A stretch of 64,000 nucleotides of DNA from Neoceratodus forsteri (taxonomy: Eukaryota > Chordata > Ceratodontiformes > Ceratodontidae): assembly GCA_016271365.2 (NCBI GenBank), contig CM057459.1:493905501-493969500 (forward strand), read 5' to 3'. The translations under genes and the position numbers were made by a program. Positions 41,609-51,367 of this stretch are shown piece by piece. The number at the start of each line of letters is the position of its first letter. Positions within the stretch are counted from its first letter, which is position 1. The notes below the pieces were generated by a model that worked only from the letters and a program-made list of their open reading frames with translations, was not told the DNA's origin and did no database searches.

Positions 41609-43120
41609 CTATCTATTCATACTCATCTGTATTGCTCCCTTATGCCAATCCCATGCCTGTTTGAAGCCCTGCACTGTATTCATATCCACCACTTCCTGAG
41701 GTAGGCCATTCAATGCATCCCCCACCCTTTCTGTGAAAAAGAACTTCCTCACATTACCCCTTAATCGGCCTCCCTCTAATCTCATGCTGTGTCCTCTTGT
41801 CCTGCTATTTTTCTTATATTGAAACATTAGACTCTTTCACCTTGTTTATGCCCTTAAGGTGTTTGAATGTTTCAATCATATCACCTCTCTCCCTCCTTTG
41901 CTCTAGGGTATACATATTGAGCTCTGTTAATCTGTCCTCATGTGTTTTCTGATGCAGTCCCTGCACCATTTTGGTTGCCCTTCTGTGGACTGCCTCCATT
42001 TTGTTAATGTCCTTGTGAACGTGTGGCCTCCAATACTGCACGCAGTACTCCAGATGGGGCCTAACCAGTGTCTTGTAAAGAGGGATTATTACTTCCCTCT
42101 TACAACTTGTGATACCCCTACTAATACACCCCAACATCCCCCTAGCCTTACCTACTGCTTTAGTGGTCGTTTGGATGATTTCAGGTCGTCTGTGATGATG
42201 ATGCCGAAGTCTCTTTCTTCCCTTATGACTGCCAGCAACTCCCCTCCCAACCTATGGGTGGCTTCAGGGATTCTCTTACCTATATGCATGATCTTGCATT
42301 TCTTTGCGTTAAACCCCAGTTGCCACTCTTCCGACCATTTTGCCAGTTTATCCAGATCTCTTCTCCTTCTGCCCACCCCATCTGGCTCATCTACTCTGTT
42401 GCAGATCTTGGTGTCATCTGCAAACAGACAAACCTTACCCTCCACTCCATCTGCAAAGTCACTGATGAAGATATTGAAGAGGACTGGCCCCAGGACTGAT
42501 CCCTGAGGTACCCCACTTGTGACTCGCATCTTTTCTAACTGAATACCATTTACCACCACTCTCTATTTTCTGCCCGTCAACCAGTTTGCCACCCAGTTGA
42601 CCAACTTCTGACCCACCCCGAGCCTACCCAGCTTGTTAATCAATCTTCTATGTGGAACAGTATCGAAAGTTTTGCTGAAGTCAAGGTAGGTGACATCAAC
42701 TGCTCCCCCTTGGTCCACTACTCTGGTTACCCATTCAAAGAAATCTATGAGATTAGTTTGACAGGACCTTCCTGTTGTAAACCCATGCTGTCTTGGATCC
42801 TGTGCTCCTATGGATTCCAGGTGTTGCACTTTCCTTTCTTAAGGAGTGCCTCCATAATCTTGCCCACTACTGAGGTAAGACTGACTGGTCTGTAGTTCCT
42901 GCCTCTCCCCCTGCTACCACTCTTGTGGAGCGGGATCACATGAGCCCTTCTTCAGTCTTCTGGGACCTCTCCTATGCTCAGAGACTCACTAAACAGTTCT
43001 GATAATGACTCTGCTAGTTCCACCCTTAGCTCCTTTAGTACCCTGGGATGTATGTCATCAGGTCCCATTGCCTTGTCCACCCTGAGCTTATCGAGCTCTT
43101 GAAGGACCCTTTCCTTTGTG
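41609..43120 (-). pseudogene. CR1 RT domain (minus strand), catalytic box intact
   Basis: From the N-terminal side there is a 42563-42829 frame with Q-H-G-F-T-T-G-R-S-C-Q-T-N-L and T-Y-L-D-F-S-K-T-F-D-T-V-P-H. Next, 42152-42559 carries G-V-P-Q-G-S-V-L-G-P, F-N-I-F-I-S-D-F and K-V-C-L-F-A-D-D-T-K-I (about 42405-42430). Then 41814-42137 has L-E-Y-C-V-Q-Y-W-R-P-H and E-R-R-E-R-G-D-M-I, and 41609-41827 the C-terminus. The F-A-D-D Asp pair is present. A few frameshifts and stops (near 42150 and 42560) remain. Upstream blocks continue to about 43100 in broken frames. Confidence 0.82.
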
Positions 43121-43323
43121 AAGGTGGACTAGTGCACACCTCCCTCCCCCCTGTGTCCATGGTGCTGAGCAGTGGGCCCTGCCCCACCTTCTCCTCAGTA
43201 AATACTGAGCAGAAGTATATATTTAGGATAGATGCCTTTCCATGGTTCTCCTCCTCACACTCCCCCTTGTCCCCTTTGATCTTAGCAATACCCCCTCCGG
43301 ACTTTCTCCTTTCACTAATGTAT

Positions 43324-43655
43324 CTATAGAAAGTCTTGTCCCCTTCTTTTTACTGTTCGTGCTAGTGTTTCCTCTGTTTGGGCCTTTGCCTGCCTTACTG
43401 CCTTCCCTGCTTTCCTTAGAGAAGTTTGGTATGCCTCCCTATCTTCATCCCACTGTGTTCCCTTATATTTCCTGAAGGCCAGCCTTTTGACTCTGACCTT
43501 TTCTGCTACTATTTTTGAGAACCAAAGTGGTTTCCTTCTTCTTTTGCACTTCCTTTTCTCTCTAACACAGTGGGATGTTGCTTCAAGTATTGCATCCTTT
43601 ATGATTGCCCACTTTGCCTGTACCCCCTCACCTGTATTTCTTCTTGTCAGGGCTA
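43324..43655 (-). pseudogene. CR1 ORF2 linker region (minus strand)
   Basis: A 111-codon frame rich in Lys, Arg and Glu includes R-K-P-L-W-F-S-K-I-V and A-F-R-K-Y-K, the linker between the endonuclease and RT of CR1 ORF2. It is the 5' end of the truncated copy. The next base pairs upstream belong to the interrupted plus-strand ORF1. Confidence 0.75.
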
Positions 43656-43719
43656 GCAATACCTAAGAGGAAGTGAAGGATAACTTTAGGAAGCTGGCAG
43701 AGAGGACTAGAGCCAGTAG

Positions 43720-44815
43720 TGAGCCCTGAGGTACCATGCAGATCACTCTTCCCTTCCCAGAGAAAGTGACATTTACCACCATCCTCTGTCACCTATCCAT
43801 CAACCAATTTTTTACCTAGTTTACTACCTTAGGTCCCAGCCCCAAATTGCCCAGTTTCCTTATGAGCCTCCTATGTGGCATGGTGTCAAAAGCCTTGCTG
43901 AAATCTAAGTAGGCCATGTCCACTGCCCCACTCTGATCTATTTCTCTGGTCACCCGGTCAAAGAAATTGATCAAGTTTGTCTCACATGACCATGAATCCA
44001 TGCTTTCTCAGGTCTTGTAAACTGCTAGATTCAAGATAGTCTACTAGCCTTTCTATTAAAAGTGTCTTCATTAACTTCCCCACCGTTGATGTCAGACTAA
44101 CTGGCCTATAGTTGCCAGCCTCCTCCATGCTGCTGCTTTTATGAAGGGGGACTACAGCTCCCCTCATTCAGCCCTCTGGAATCACCACGTTTCTAGTGAG
44201 TTGTTGTATAGGGCTGTCACAGGTGTAGCCAGTATCTCCCTGAACTCCCTCAGCTCCCTTGAGTGTACCCCATCTGGCCTTATAGCCTTATCCACTTTCA
44301 GATTCACTAGTACTCTTACGAATCTTTCCTCTGTGAATGGACTTGTGTCTACCATTTCCCAGAACTACTACTGCTTTTATGTGGCCCATCCTCCTCTCCT
44401 TCCACTGTGAAGACTGAACAGAAGTATCTATTCAGAGTGCCTACTTTTCCCTGCTCCTCCTCTGCACAGTCTCTCCCTGCCATTCTTAATCTCAAGATCC
44501 CTAACCTTTTCTTCCTCTTTTTTTGCTTATGTACCTAAAAAAGGTATTTTCCCCCTTTTTACCCCTTTGGCTATCCTTTCCTCAGTTTGTGCCTTTGCAT
44601 GCCTCATAGCCTTCTCTGCTTCCTTCTGCTTTACCTGGTACATCTCCCTATCCTCTTCCCTCTTTGTCTCTTTGTACCTCGTGAATATTATCCTTTTAAC
44701 TTTTACCTTTGCAGCCACTTCCCTTGAGGACCATAGTGGTCTCCTCTTCCTCCTGTTTTTGTTCACTTCTTCCTCACTGAGGTTTTTTGCCTTCACTATG
44801 CTTTCCTTTATTTAG
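43720..44815 (-). pseudogene. CR1 RT N-terminal half and linker (minus strand)
   Basis: The linker frame (44527-44796) is Lys/Glu/Arg-rich with R-R-P-L-W-S-S-R-E-V. RT blocks follow in broken frames. N-Y-R-P-V-S-L-T-S-T-V-G-K-L-M lies at 43982-44167. N-L-I-N-F-F-D-R-V-T and A-Y-L-D-F-S-K-A-F-D-T-M-P-H lie at 43816-44001. V-P-Q-G-S-L-L is at the truncation point. No catalytic Asp pair is present because the sequence ends before it. Confidence 0.75.
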
Positions 44816-44886
44816 GACCACTGTTCCTTCACCTCAACCAGGCAACCCTTCCCCCCGGCTAGGTCATCTCTGAGACATTCACACAT

Positions 44887-45730
44887 TTATTTTAAATCTG
44901 CCCTCCTGTAGTCCAGGACCCTTATCCTTGTGTGATTTGCCTCTGCCACTGTCCTTATGTTAAGCCACGCTGTATGGTGATTGCTGGTCCCCAGGTGGCA
45001 TCCCATCTTGACATCTACAATACTGTCCTTGTTTGTGAGCACTAGGTCCAGTATTGCCCCATCACGAGTGGGATCCCTGACTAGTTGTCTGAGAAATGCC
45101 ACTTGTAGGGAGTCTAGGATGCTCTTGCTTCCACCTGAGGCCGTGGCCGGAAGACTCCAATCTACCTCTGGCAAACTGAAGTCCCCCACCAGCAGAACCT
45201 CCCCCTTTTCTGCCATCATGCTGATGGCTTTCCCAAGTGTGTTATCTAGTTGCTCCCCCTGTTTTGGATGTGTGTATATCACCCCAGTATGAATAGTGAC
45301 TCCAGCTCCTGTCTCCAGTGTGACCCATAGTACCTCTAGCCCATTCTTCCCCCCTGGCTCCCTTGCATTTCTGTCACCTTGATACCCTCTCATACACTAA
45401 GCACAACACAACCCCTTCACCCTTCCTTCCCTCCTTACCCTTCCTGAAATTAATGTAGCCTGATATGATCATGTTCTAGTCATGGTTCCCTGTGCTCCAC
45501 AACTCAATAATGGTCACAACAATATCCAGGTCCAGCTCTGCCACAATGGAATCTAGGTATGGAATTGTATTTCCAAGACTCCTTGAGTTTGCACACATGA
45601 CCCTCCACACCTTGCTCCTACTCTGCCTGCAACCCACTACCCTCTTGTGCCCCGCCTCATTTTCCCCTCTCACTTTGTAACTTTTGTTCCCATTCCCCTT
45701 GTTTGCTACTACTGTGCTGCTTAAATTCAC
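44887..45730 (-). pseudogene. CR1 endonuclease domain (minus strand)
   Basis: Frame 45476-45730 has V-M-C-A-N-S-R-S-L-G-N-T-I and I-I-E-L-W-S-T, the Asn and Glu blocks. Frame 44887-45393 (168 codons) has L-V-G-D-F-S-L-P-E-V-D-W, where the usual Asn of G-D-F-N is Ser. L-G-T-S-N-H-H-T-A-W-L follows, where the Asp of S-D-H is Asn. Two catalytic residues are therefore changed and the copy is dead. A stop and frameshift separate the two frames near 45420-45475. Confidence 0.78.
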
Positions 45731-45829
45731 CTGCTCCCTGGGGGGAGTTTCCTCCCCTTGAGTCTTCCCTTCCTGCTGTTTCAGTCTAGGGAAGCAGTTT
45801 ATGCCTCCCTTTGTCTTCCCACCACCCCC

Positions 45830-46777
45830 TTCAGCTAGTTTTAATGTTCATCAAAGTAACATTTAAACCATCTACTGAGGACTGCAGTTCCCCTCCTAGA
45901 TGGATGTAGGCCATCACCTCTGTATAGGCCCATATCCCTTCAGGCTGATTCCCAGTTCCCAATGAAGCCAAACTCCTCCTCTCTGCACCATTCCTTCAAC
46001 CATGAGTTGAATCTACTGGTGTAGAGTACCATTTCCTCTCCTCAGCAATAGACAGCCAGTACATTGGTGAATGCCACCATGTGTGCTAATTGCCTTAGGC
46101 ACCCCACCAGTTCTCTGAACTCCCCCTGCACAATCCCCAGTCCCTTGCTAGATCTTTAGTCCCTAGCTGGAAAATAACATACAGCTCCCCCCATGCCCTA
46201 TCACCCTCGCAATCCTTAGGATCTGCTGCCCATCCCTCCAAGCCGTGGCAGCAGATAAGCACCTAAACTCCCTCCTCTCTCCCCTTTCCTGTTCCTATAT
46301 CCACCCCCTAGAACTGAGTCCCCCACCAGAATCTGCTTCCTCTTCTGCTGGGGTACTGAACCCCCACTTTGAGGCCTCCTTTTTGGAGGACCCCCACATC
46401 CTCCCTTACCACTACTTTGGGTGCCTCTTCTTAGCAGTCCCATTTCCCCAGAATAGCGAAGGCATTCTGTAGTGGCTCAAGCTGAGGAATGTGCCCCTGA
46501 CCTGTCACCCCACCATCCCAGAACCCACCATGGTTCAGCCAGTCATCCTTTACCTAGGTAACCTTTGGAGCAATGGCAGTAGACTTAGTGGCCTCTGGGT
46601 GGAGCAAGAGGTTCTCTGGATCCTTGTCTGCTCAGCCTGGAGAACAGCCACCTCCTCCCTGAAGCCATACAAGTGCTTCGAGATGGGGTAGCACCTCAGT
46701 CTGAAAATGTCTCTCAGAATACTACAGCTCTGCACCCATTGCACTGCAGTACTCCCATAAATGACTTTATATATCAA
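45830..46777 (-). pseudogene. CR1 ORF1 remnant (minus strand)
   Basis: The N-terminal frame (46550-46777) has a V-Q-W-V-Q-S-C stretch, R-C-Y-P-I and F-R-E-E-V-A-V-L-Q-A-E-Q-T-R-I-Q. It aligns by eye with the coiled-coil segment of the ORF1 at 29111. The middle frame (46216-46443) contains I-L-V-G-D-S-V-L-G-G (GDS block kept). The end (about 45850-46140) is in broken frames with W-L-K-E-W-C-R-E-E and D-G-L-H. Several frameshifts; not functional. Confidence 0.7.
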
Positions 46778-46784
46778 TATCTAT

Positions 46785-47070
46785 TTTTCTGAAATATACC
46801 ATAGCCCTGTTGTCCCTTTCCTGCATTTGTTCCTATCCCACCTACACCATGTATCAGGTTTTACTTTGTCACACTACCCTAGATAGGGTGTTATTTGTTT
46901 TATCCTTTGCTCCCTTGCTATCTCTGGGCTAAGATGTACCTTACCCCTGTTATCCCCTTTTTGCTTGTGTTCTTTCCCATCCACACCCTCTATCAGTATT
47001 TACTTTATCACACTACTCTAGATAGGGCGCTGCTTGCTTTCACCTTGAGTCACTTACTATCTATGATTTC
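46785..47070 (-). repeat. Tandem ~139-bp repeats in the 5' region of a CR1
   Basis: acactaccctagatagg (46871) and acactactctagatagg (47010) sit at equal places in two diverged units, together with 'tcccatccacacc-t-tatca' and 'taccttacccctgttatccc'-type blocks. The units lie just 5' (in element terms) of ORF1, as do the monomers at 28150-28737. Confidence 0.65.
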
Positions 47071-47250
47071 ATCTCATCCAGTACCCTCTGCCTCCTTACT
47101 TCTTCCTCTTAATTAACCCTCCCCTTTTCAGCCTTCTTGAACCACTACTGCACCTTACCCTATATAGGCTATCTCCCTTATTCCCATCAGTAGCAGCTTC
47201 CTGTTTGTTTCTTTCCCAGCATATACTCCTAGGTGAGCCTCCTGTAGCTT

Positions 47251-47557
47251 CCTAAACAGGTAACAGCAAGCTAAAAAGGAGTACCACCATACCTGATCAG
47301 TCTGGCCAAGCCCCTTGCATGCCTGCAGTCACCTGTAGATGCCTGCTGATTCCTAAGTTGTCAGTAGTATCCAGTTCCATTTCTGCTCTGTTCCACTGAG
47401 TCTCTGGGACAGTAGCACAATGGGACATGCTGGAAGGGAGTCGATTTATCTAGAGAAAGCAGAGTCAAAATCTGGAGGTGTTCCAGGATGCAATCATGAC
47501 CCAGAGGGTTGAGCAGCCTACAAAGCCATTCTTAATTTAGTTCTCATGAGCAGTTAT
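47251..47557. other. Unassigned sequence
   Basis: No recognisable feature between the CR1 5' end and the L2-like tail. Confidence 0.35.
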
Positions 47558-48070
47558 AGTATTTATTTATTGATTTATTTGAAAATTGATACCCTGGAAA
47601 GACACACTGAGCCAAACCTTGTTTCCAGGTGCAACACAGGGACGAGGGAATGGGAAATGCAATAATACATGCATACACAGCATTAGCGATTAGTACAAAG
47701 TAAAGTACAGAACAAATGCACATACAAAATAAGCAGAGCTAAAGCCATGGTAGAATGAGTGGCTTTGATGTGCAAAGAAAGAGCCCAAAGCAGGTGAAAT
47801 GAAAGGCAGCACAAATGTAGAAAAGGAAGGAGCTGATACAGACCAAAATAGAAACCAGGAGGAGGCCCAGCAACAGGGTTTATTGGTGCTCCAATAGGGG
47901 AGGATTAGGGATGAAGATGACAAGAACAGGTGGTGCATGGAAGAATTTTAGCTGGTGCCTAAAGGAGATGGGGGGGGACAGAGAGAGGAGGGGAGTAGGT
48001 TGTAGAAGGAGGGAAGGTGATCAGAAAAAGCTGACTACCCAGTAGAGGAGTGAAGGTGGGTAGAGAGAGG
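47558..48070 (-). mobile_element. L2/Rex1-like LINE 3' region (minus)
   Basis: On the minus strand it ends 'gcacctggaaacaaggtttg', then gctcagtgtgtctttcc and a (aaat)n tail. It matches 26015-26905 in block order. A purine-rich plus strand gives spurious ORFs. Confidence 0.6.
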
Positions 48071-48425
48071 GTTTGATGTGTTTTTAGGGTTCTAGTTCAG
48101 TTCGGGTTTGCCTGGGTATAATTTGTGTTTGGTACAGTTTGGTTTAATAATTATAAGTCTGGGTCCAAGTTCAGTTCAGTTCAAGGCTTTTTGTGTAATT
48201 TTTTAGTTCAAGTTCAAGTTTGAGTTCAGTGTTAAACAATGAAAAAAATGTACAATGACACAAACAGATGGTAGATGCCATTAAACTTTATTTTTAAACT
48301 TTATTGGACAATGTAATCAAGTAAGAAGCAAACAGTAAAAAGTATTCTTATGAGTGCTCAAGAATTTAAGTTAATAAAAATAGAACAAGCAAGTGTGTTC
48401 ACTGATAAATGAGATCTTCCATCAT

Positions 48426-49141
48426 CAAGCACTTGCTTCCAACGTGAGAACACTCTCACTGCTACTGCTGCTAGCTGGCATGCAGAGGTACTTATGGGTA
48501 AGCTTTGCTAGCTTCGGAAACAGGTGTCTTCCTGTCTGTTTCCAGAATTCCAAGCAGTTGTCAGTGTAACTGTCATATTCTAAATATGTTTTCAATTCAC
48601 TGGATGACACTGATCTGACTGCATGGATAATACAGTATGTCTTTGACATCAGATTTTGATGTTTTGCTGAGGGTTCATCATAGCAGGATGTACATGCGTC
48701 CTGTGGCTGGTCACTCGTTAGCTCATCCTCAATGACTTCATCCCATTCAGCCGATGGGGTAAACTTTAGCTGCTTGTATGCAAGTCACAAGACAATTGCA
48801 ACCTTAAATTTCATATGCATTATGAATTTGGCTTTAATATTGACAGTCATTACTGACTTCAATGATGAAATCATTTCACAATCTGTCGGCTGGATTTCGC
48901 ACAGTTGAAGAATAGTAAAATAACAAGGATAGACTAATTGAGCTGTTGAAGTTTGATCTGCCAGCATAGTATCACTTATTTTCTTGATGTTTTCAAGGGA
49001 ATCAAGTAAAAGCCTCATTTTTTTCAGCTTTCTCAAGCAGCACTCCCGCAAGAGCATACTCTTTTTACACTGCTGTGCTTGCACACCTGATGTTTTGTGG
49101 CAAGGAATAGGAATTTTTGGGGGTGTCACTGCCGAGCCCAT
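48426..49141 (-). pseudogene. hAT-family transposase C-terminal remnant
   Basis: The minus-strand frame 48425-48649 reads Y-L-E-Y-D-S-Y, L-E-F-W-K, then F-P-K-L-A-K-L-T-H-K-Y-L-C-M-P-A-S-S-S-S-S-E-S-V. This is the well-known hAT C-terminal dimerisation motif (W...P.L...A..L..PASS...ER). The frame at 48785-49141 has L-D-S-L-E-N-I-K-K-I-S-D-T-M and S-T-A-Q-L-V-Y-P-C-Y, matching the segment usually found before it. A short unreadable gap separates the two. The N-terminal zinc finger and catalytic core were not found; upstream sequence (49142-50160) is taken by other repeats. hAT transposases cut and paste DNA; this fragment is long dead. Confidence 0.7.
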
Positions 49142-49190
49142 TGTAGCTCACAAAAGTAGGGGCTCAGCAGTCTACACCAATGACTACTCG
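49078..49190. repeat. Direct repeat, copy 1 (paired with 51368-51485)
   Basis: ttttgtggcaaggaatagg, then tcactgccgagcccattg, ggctcagcagtctac and ccaatga occur in the same order at 51388-51478 with few changes. It overlaps the start of the hAT-like frame, so the transposase remnant may belong to the same repeat family. Confidence 0.7.
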
Positions 49191-49386
49191 CTGTGGTCCT
49201 GTAATTACTCCTGTTTGCTAATTGGAAACTTTATGTGCTTCAAAAGTCCGAAGCTACTCCAATCAGAGAGGGCTTCAGTCCTTTGAGTTGCATGAAACCG
49301 ATCAGCAAACATCTGACCGGCCTTCTATGTCAGGAGCTTGTCAGTCTGTAAGAAAGAAAACCCACCCATCGTTCACATGTCAATAT

Positions 49387-49424
<38 letters not shown>

Positions 49425-49511
49425 TCTTCTGCTCCCTCACTGTGTGTGCTGTCCCACTCCCGCTCTCCATTCTCATCCCAGTTTACACATATATACACAC
49501 ACACACACACA
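49387..49511. repeat. CA microsatellites
   Basis: A run of about 17-18 CA units (49387-49422) and a second shorter run (49493-49511). They generate spurious Thr-His ORFs. Confidence 0.95.
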
Positions 49512-49745
49512 TGCAAACCCTCCTGTTGCCCCATCTGTGAGCTGTCCCACACCCACCCTCCTTCCCCATCTCCCATATAAACAAAACAAAACCCCTCCTG
49601 CTCCCTCCCTCCCTCTGTGTGCTGTGCCACCCCCACCCTCCATTCCCATCCCCCATATAAGCAAAATGAAAACCCTCCTGCTCCCTCCCTCTCTGCACTG
49701 TCCCACCCCTACCCTCCGTTCCTGTCCCCCATATAAACATGGAGC
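49429..49745. repeat. Minisatellite, about four ~80-bp units
   Basis: Units start at about 49429, 49520, 49593 and 49675 with ctcctgctccctcc. They carry gctgtcccac and 'ccctcc-ttcccatc' blocks and end in catataaacaaa-like strings. The CA tract at 49493 lies inside the first unit. Overlapping ORFs on both strands are periodic artefacts. Confidence 0.75.
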
Positions 49746-50040
49746 TGCCATTCACTTGGGCAACACACTAATTATTGATTTGCTCAACTAAGAGGGTGGA
49801 TTTGTTGTATCTCCAAAAAGCAAGATATTTTTTTGGCTAAGTAGACGATGAAAATTCAGCATACAACAGATTTTTCTCATTAAATCATGTGTACAGATAA
49901 ATGCTAAATTGCGATTCTCTGATGCTGTTCACTGTACGGAAAAACTTTTGGAAACCTTTTAAAGTTTGATCATTTGAAGAGTCATCATAAGTCTCAACTG
50001 CAACCAAGCTCTGTCGGCCAAAGTAAATTTATCCCATTTT

Positions 50041-50157
50041 AGTGATTATGTGAATGGCATGGTTGTCACAGAATCCAGTAGTGATTTTGTGAATGGCATG
50101 GTTTTCATGGAATCCAGTAGTGATTTTGTTAATGGCACAGTTTTCATGGAATCCAAC
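50041..50157. repeat. Three tandem 39-bp units
   Basis: agtgattttgtgaatggcat-type units begin at 50041, 50080 and 50119. The 39-bp period equals 13 codons, but no long open frame crosses it. Confidence 0.85.
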
Positions 50158-50450
50158 ATCATGATTTAACAGCTCAAGGTATTTTTACAGAACTATCATA
50201 TGAAGTAGACTCTGCCCATTCTCCCAAACTCTTTAAAAGTCATTCAAGCACAGCAAACTACAGGCCTTATTAGCACAAACTTATTGTCCACTTGCAGATG
50301 AACAACAGCACTGGTACTAGTACTTCACTTATGTACTGATGATGTATTAATGTGTTGACTCTAATTAACTGAGCACTGATTGCAAACTGTTGAAAAACAT
50401 TTTTAAAGTACTAAGTGCTTTGGCTGTTATTAACACCTAAGCCTTTCAGT
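50158..50450. other. Unassigned sequence
   Basis: No recognisable feature. Confidence 0.35.
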
Positions 50451-50451
50451 T

Positions 50452-50620
50452 CAATCAATCAATCAATCAATCAAATCTTTATTTATATAGCACATTTTAA
50501 AACCAAGGCGCTGCACAATTAAAATACAATGTACAGCATAAAAATGTAATCTAAAATAATAAATATATATACAGGTTGCTATAGTCCCCCTGCCAATATC
50601 CACCAGTCTTAGGCGGCTAT
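50452..50620 (-). mobile_element. Non-LTR retrotransposon 3' end with (ATTG)n tail
   Basis: The plus strand reads caatcaatcaatcaatcaat, then ctttatttatatagcacattt and 'ggcgctgcacaatt'. This is the familiar reversed 3' terminus of vertebrate L2/RTE-type LINEs or their SINEs. Boundaries and exact family are uncertain. Confidence 0.6.
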
Positions 50621-50784
50621 ATTTAATGGTTGGTTTAGTGTTTCTTTACTACAGCTCTCATGGCTGGCTCAAACATCCAGAGTCTTAGAAACCAGATACA
50701 GTATTTCTTTTGTTGATAAAGTTGATGCCGGGGAATTGTGCCAGGTTGCAGGCATAACAATGGTTGCTGAGTCTGGGGTAACAC

Positions 50785-50900
50785 AGAAACATGGAAAATT
50801 TCAGCAGAAAAAGATCATTGGTCCATCCAGTCTTTTTTTTCTGTATTTAGTTTTTGTTTGCCCTGTGTTATCCTATCATACCCCAGGACCTAATGACTAT
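50785..50900 (-). mobile_element. CR1 3' tail (minus)
   Basis: 'cacagaaacatgg', then 'tttcagcagaaaaagatcat' and ggtccatccagtc match the inverted CR1 3' termini at 34680, 41505 and 56495. Only about 115 bp remain. Confidence 0.7.
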
Positions 50901-51367
50901 GCAACCTAAACATAATAGAGCAAACTGAATTCAGCTCTACCCCAAGGCATACCACTCTGAGTATGTCTTCTACTCACCCTGAAGTTTGACATGCAATTAA
51001 GCATGCTATCATTAAATTCCTGCAACAACAATGCATATAAATATTGCTGTTTATCTTTAACATAGAGCAGGCCAGGGAGCAAGCAATGAAAATGACCTGA
51101 CATCTCTCCTTCTCTTTTTACTTACCACTTCCTTTCCCTTCTTCTTCCCCCCTCTCCCTTACATAGAATATCAATACCCTAGTTAGGGTACCTCAACTTC
51201 CCTCCCTAAGCCACATTTCCTGGAGACTCCCTATCTGAGGCCTCCAATCTTAACAATCTCTCACTCCTCTCACCCCCATACCTGACTCTACCTCACTCCC
51301 AATATTGGGCACCTTTGGCCCCCGCAATGCTCTCCTCTTAGCTACCACCCCATTACTTTTACATTGG
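50901..51367. other. Unassigned, partly pyrimidine-rich
   Basis: 51100-51330 is rich in C/T runs. No gene was recognised. Confidence 0.35.

Larger units (their letters stand above)
41497..43655 (-). mobile_element. CR1-clade LINE (minus), 5'-truncated, inserted in an ORF1
   Basis: Its 3' end (aaacatagaaacatagaagt on the plus strand) starts at 41497, and it runs through the 3' UTR, RT and linker to about 43655. The inserted copy interrupts a plus-strand CR1 ORF1 at the N-D-L codons, with CTAG at both junctions. RT frames are long and the sequence is among the least damaged in the window, so this is a comparatively young insertion. Confidence 0.8.
40700..43715 (+). mobile_element. CR1-clade LINE ORF1 region (+), interrupted
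   Basis: The plus-strand sequence 40700-41496 ends in codons reading I-V-H-L-G-T-N-D-L, the esterase block of CR1 ORF1. After a 2.16-kb minus-strand CR1 insertion, E-E-V-K-D-N-F-R-K-L-A-E-R (about 43664-43702) continues the same region in a shifted frame. It then stops at the junction with another minus-strand CR1 (from about 43716). Upstream, 40765-41364 shows short open frames with the Cys-containing ORF1 N-terminus (C-P-V-C-C at about 40937). No intact ORF. Confidence 0.65.
43716..47250 (-). mobile_element. CR1-clade LINE (minus), 5' part complete, 3' half missing
   Basis: On the minus strand there are 5' tandem repeats (47070-46785), ORF1 (46777 to about 45830), endonuclease (45730-44887), linker (44815-44527) and the first half of RT (44400-43716). 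The RT breaks off right after the G-S-L-L codons of the block before the catalytic box. The expected 3' half and 3' UTR are absent. Instead a plus-oriented CR1 ORF1 segment adjoins it. That head-to-head arrangement could come from a twin-priming 5' inversion or from rearrangement. Confidence 0.78.

Noticed and set aside
49387..49745. CRISPR-like spaced repeats
   Set aside because: Units are ~80-bp degenerate minisatellite copies without unique spacers, in a eukaryotic context.
49222..49791. 189-residue ORF with Thr-His repeats
   Set aside because: Produced by CA microsatellites and an ~80-bp minisatellite.
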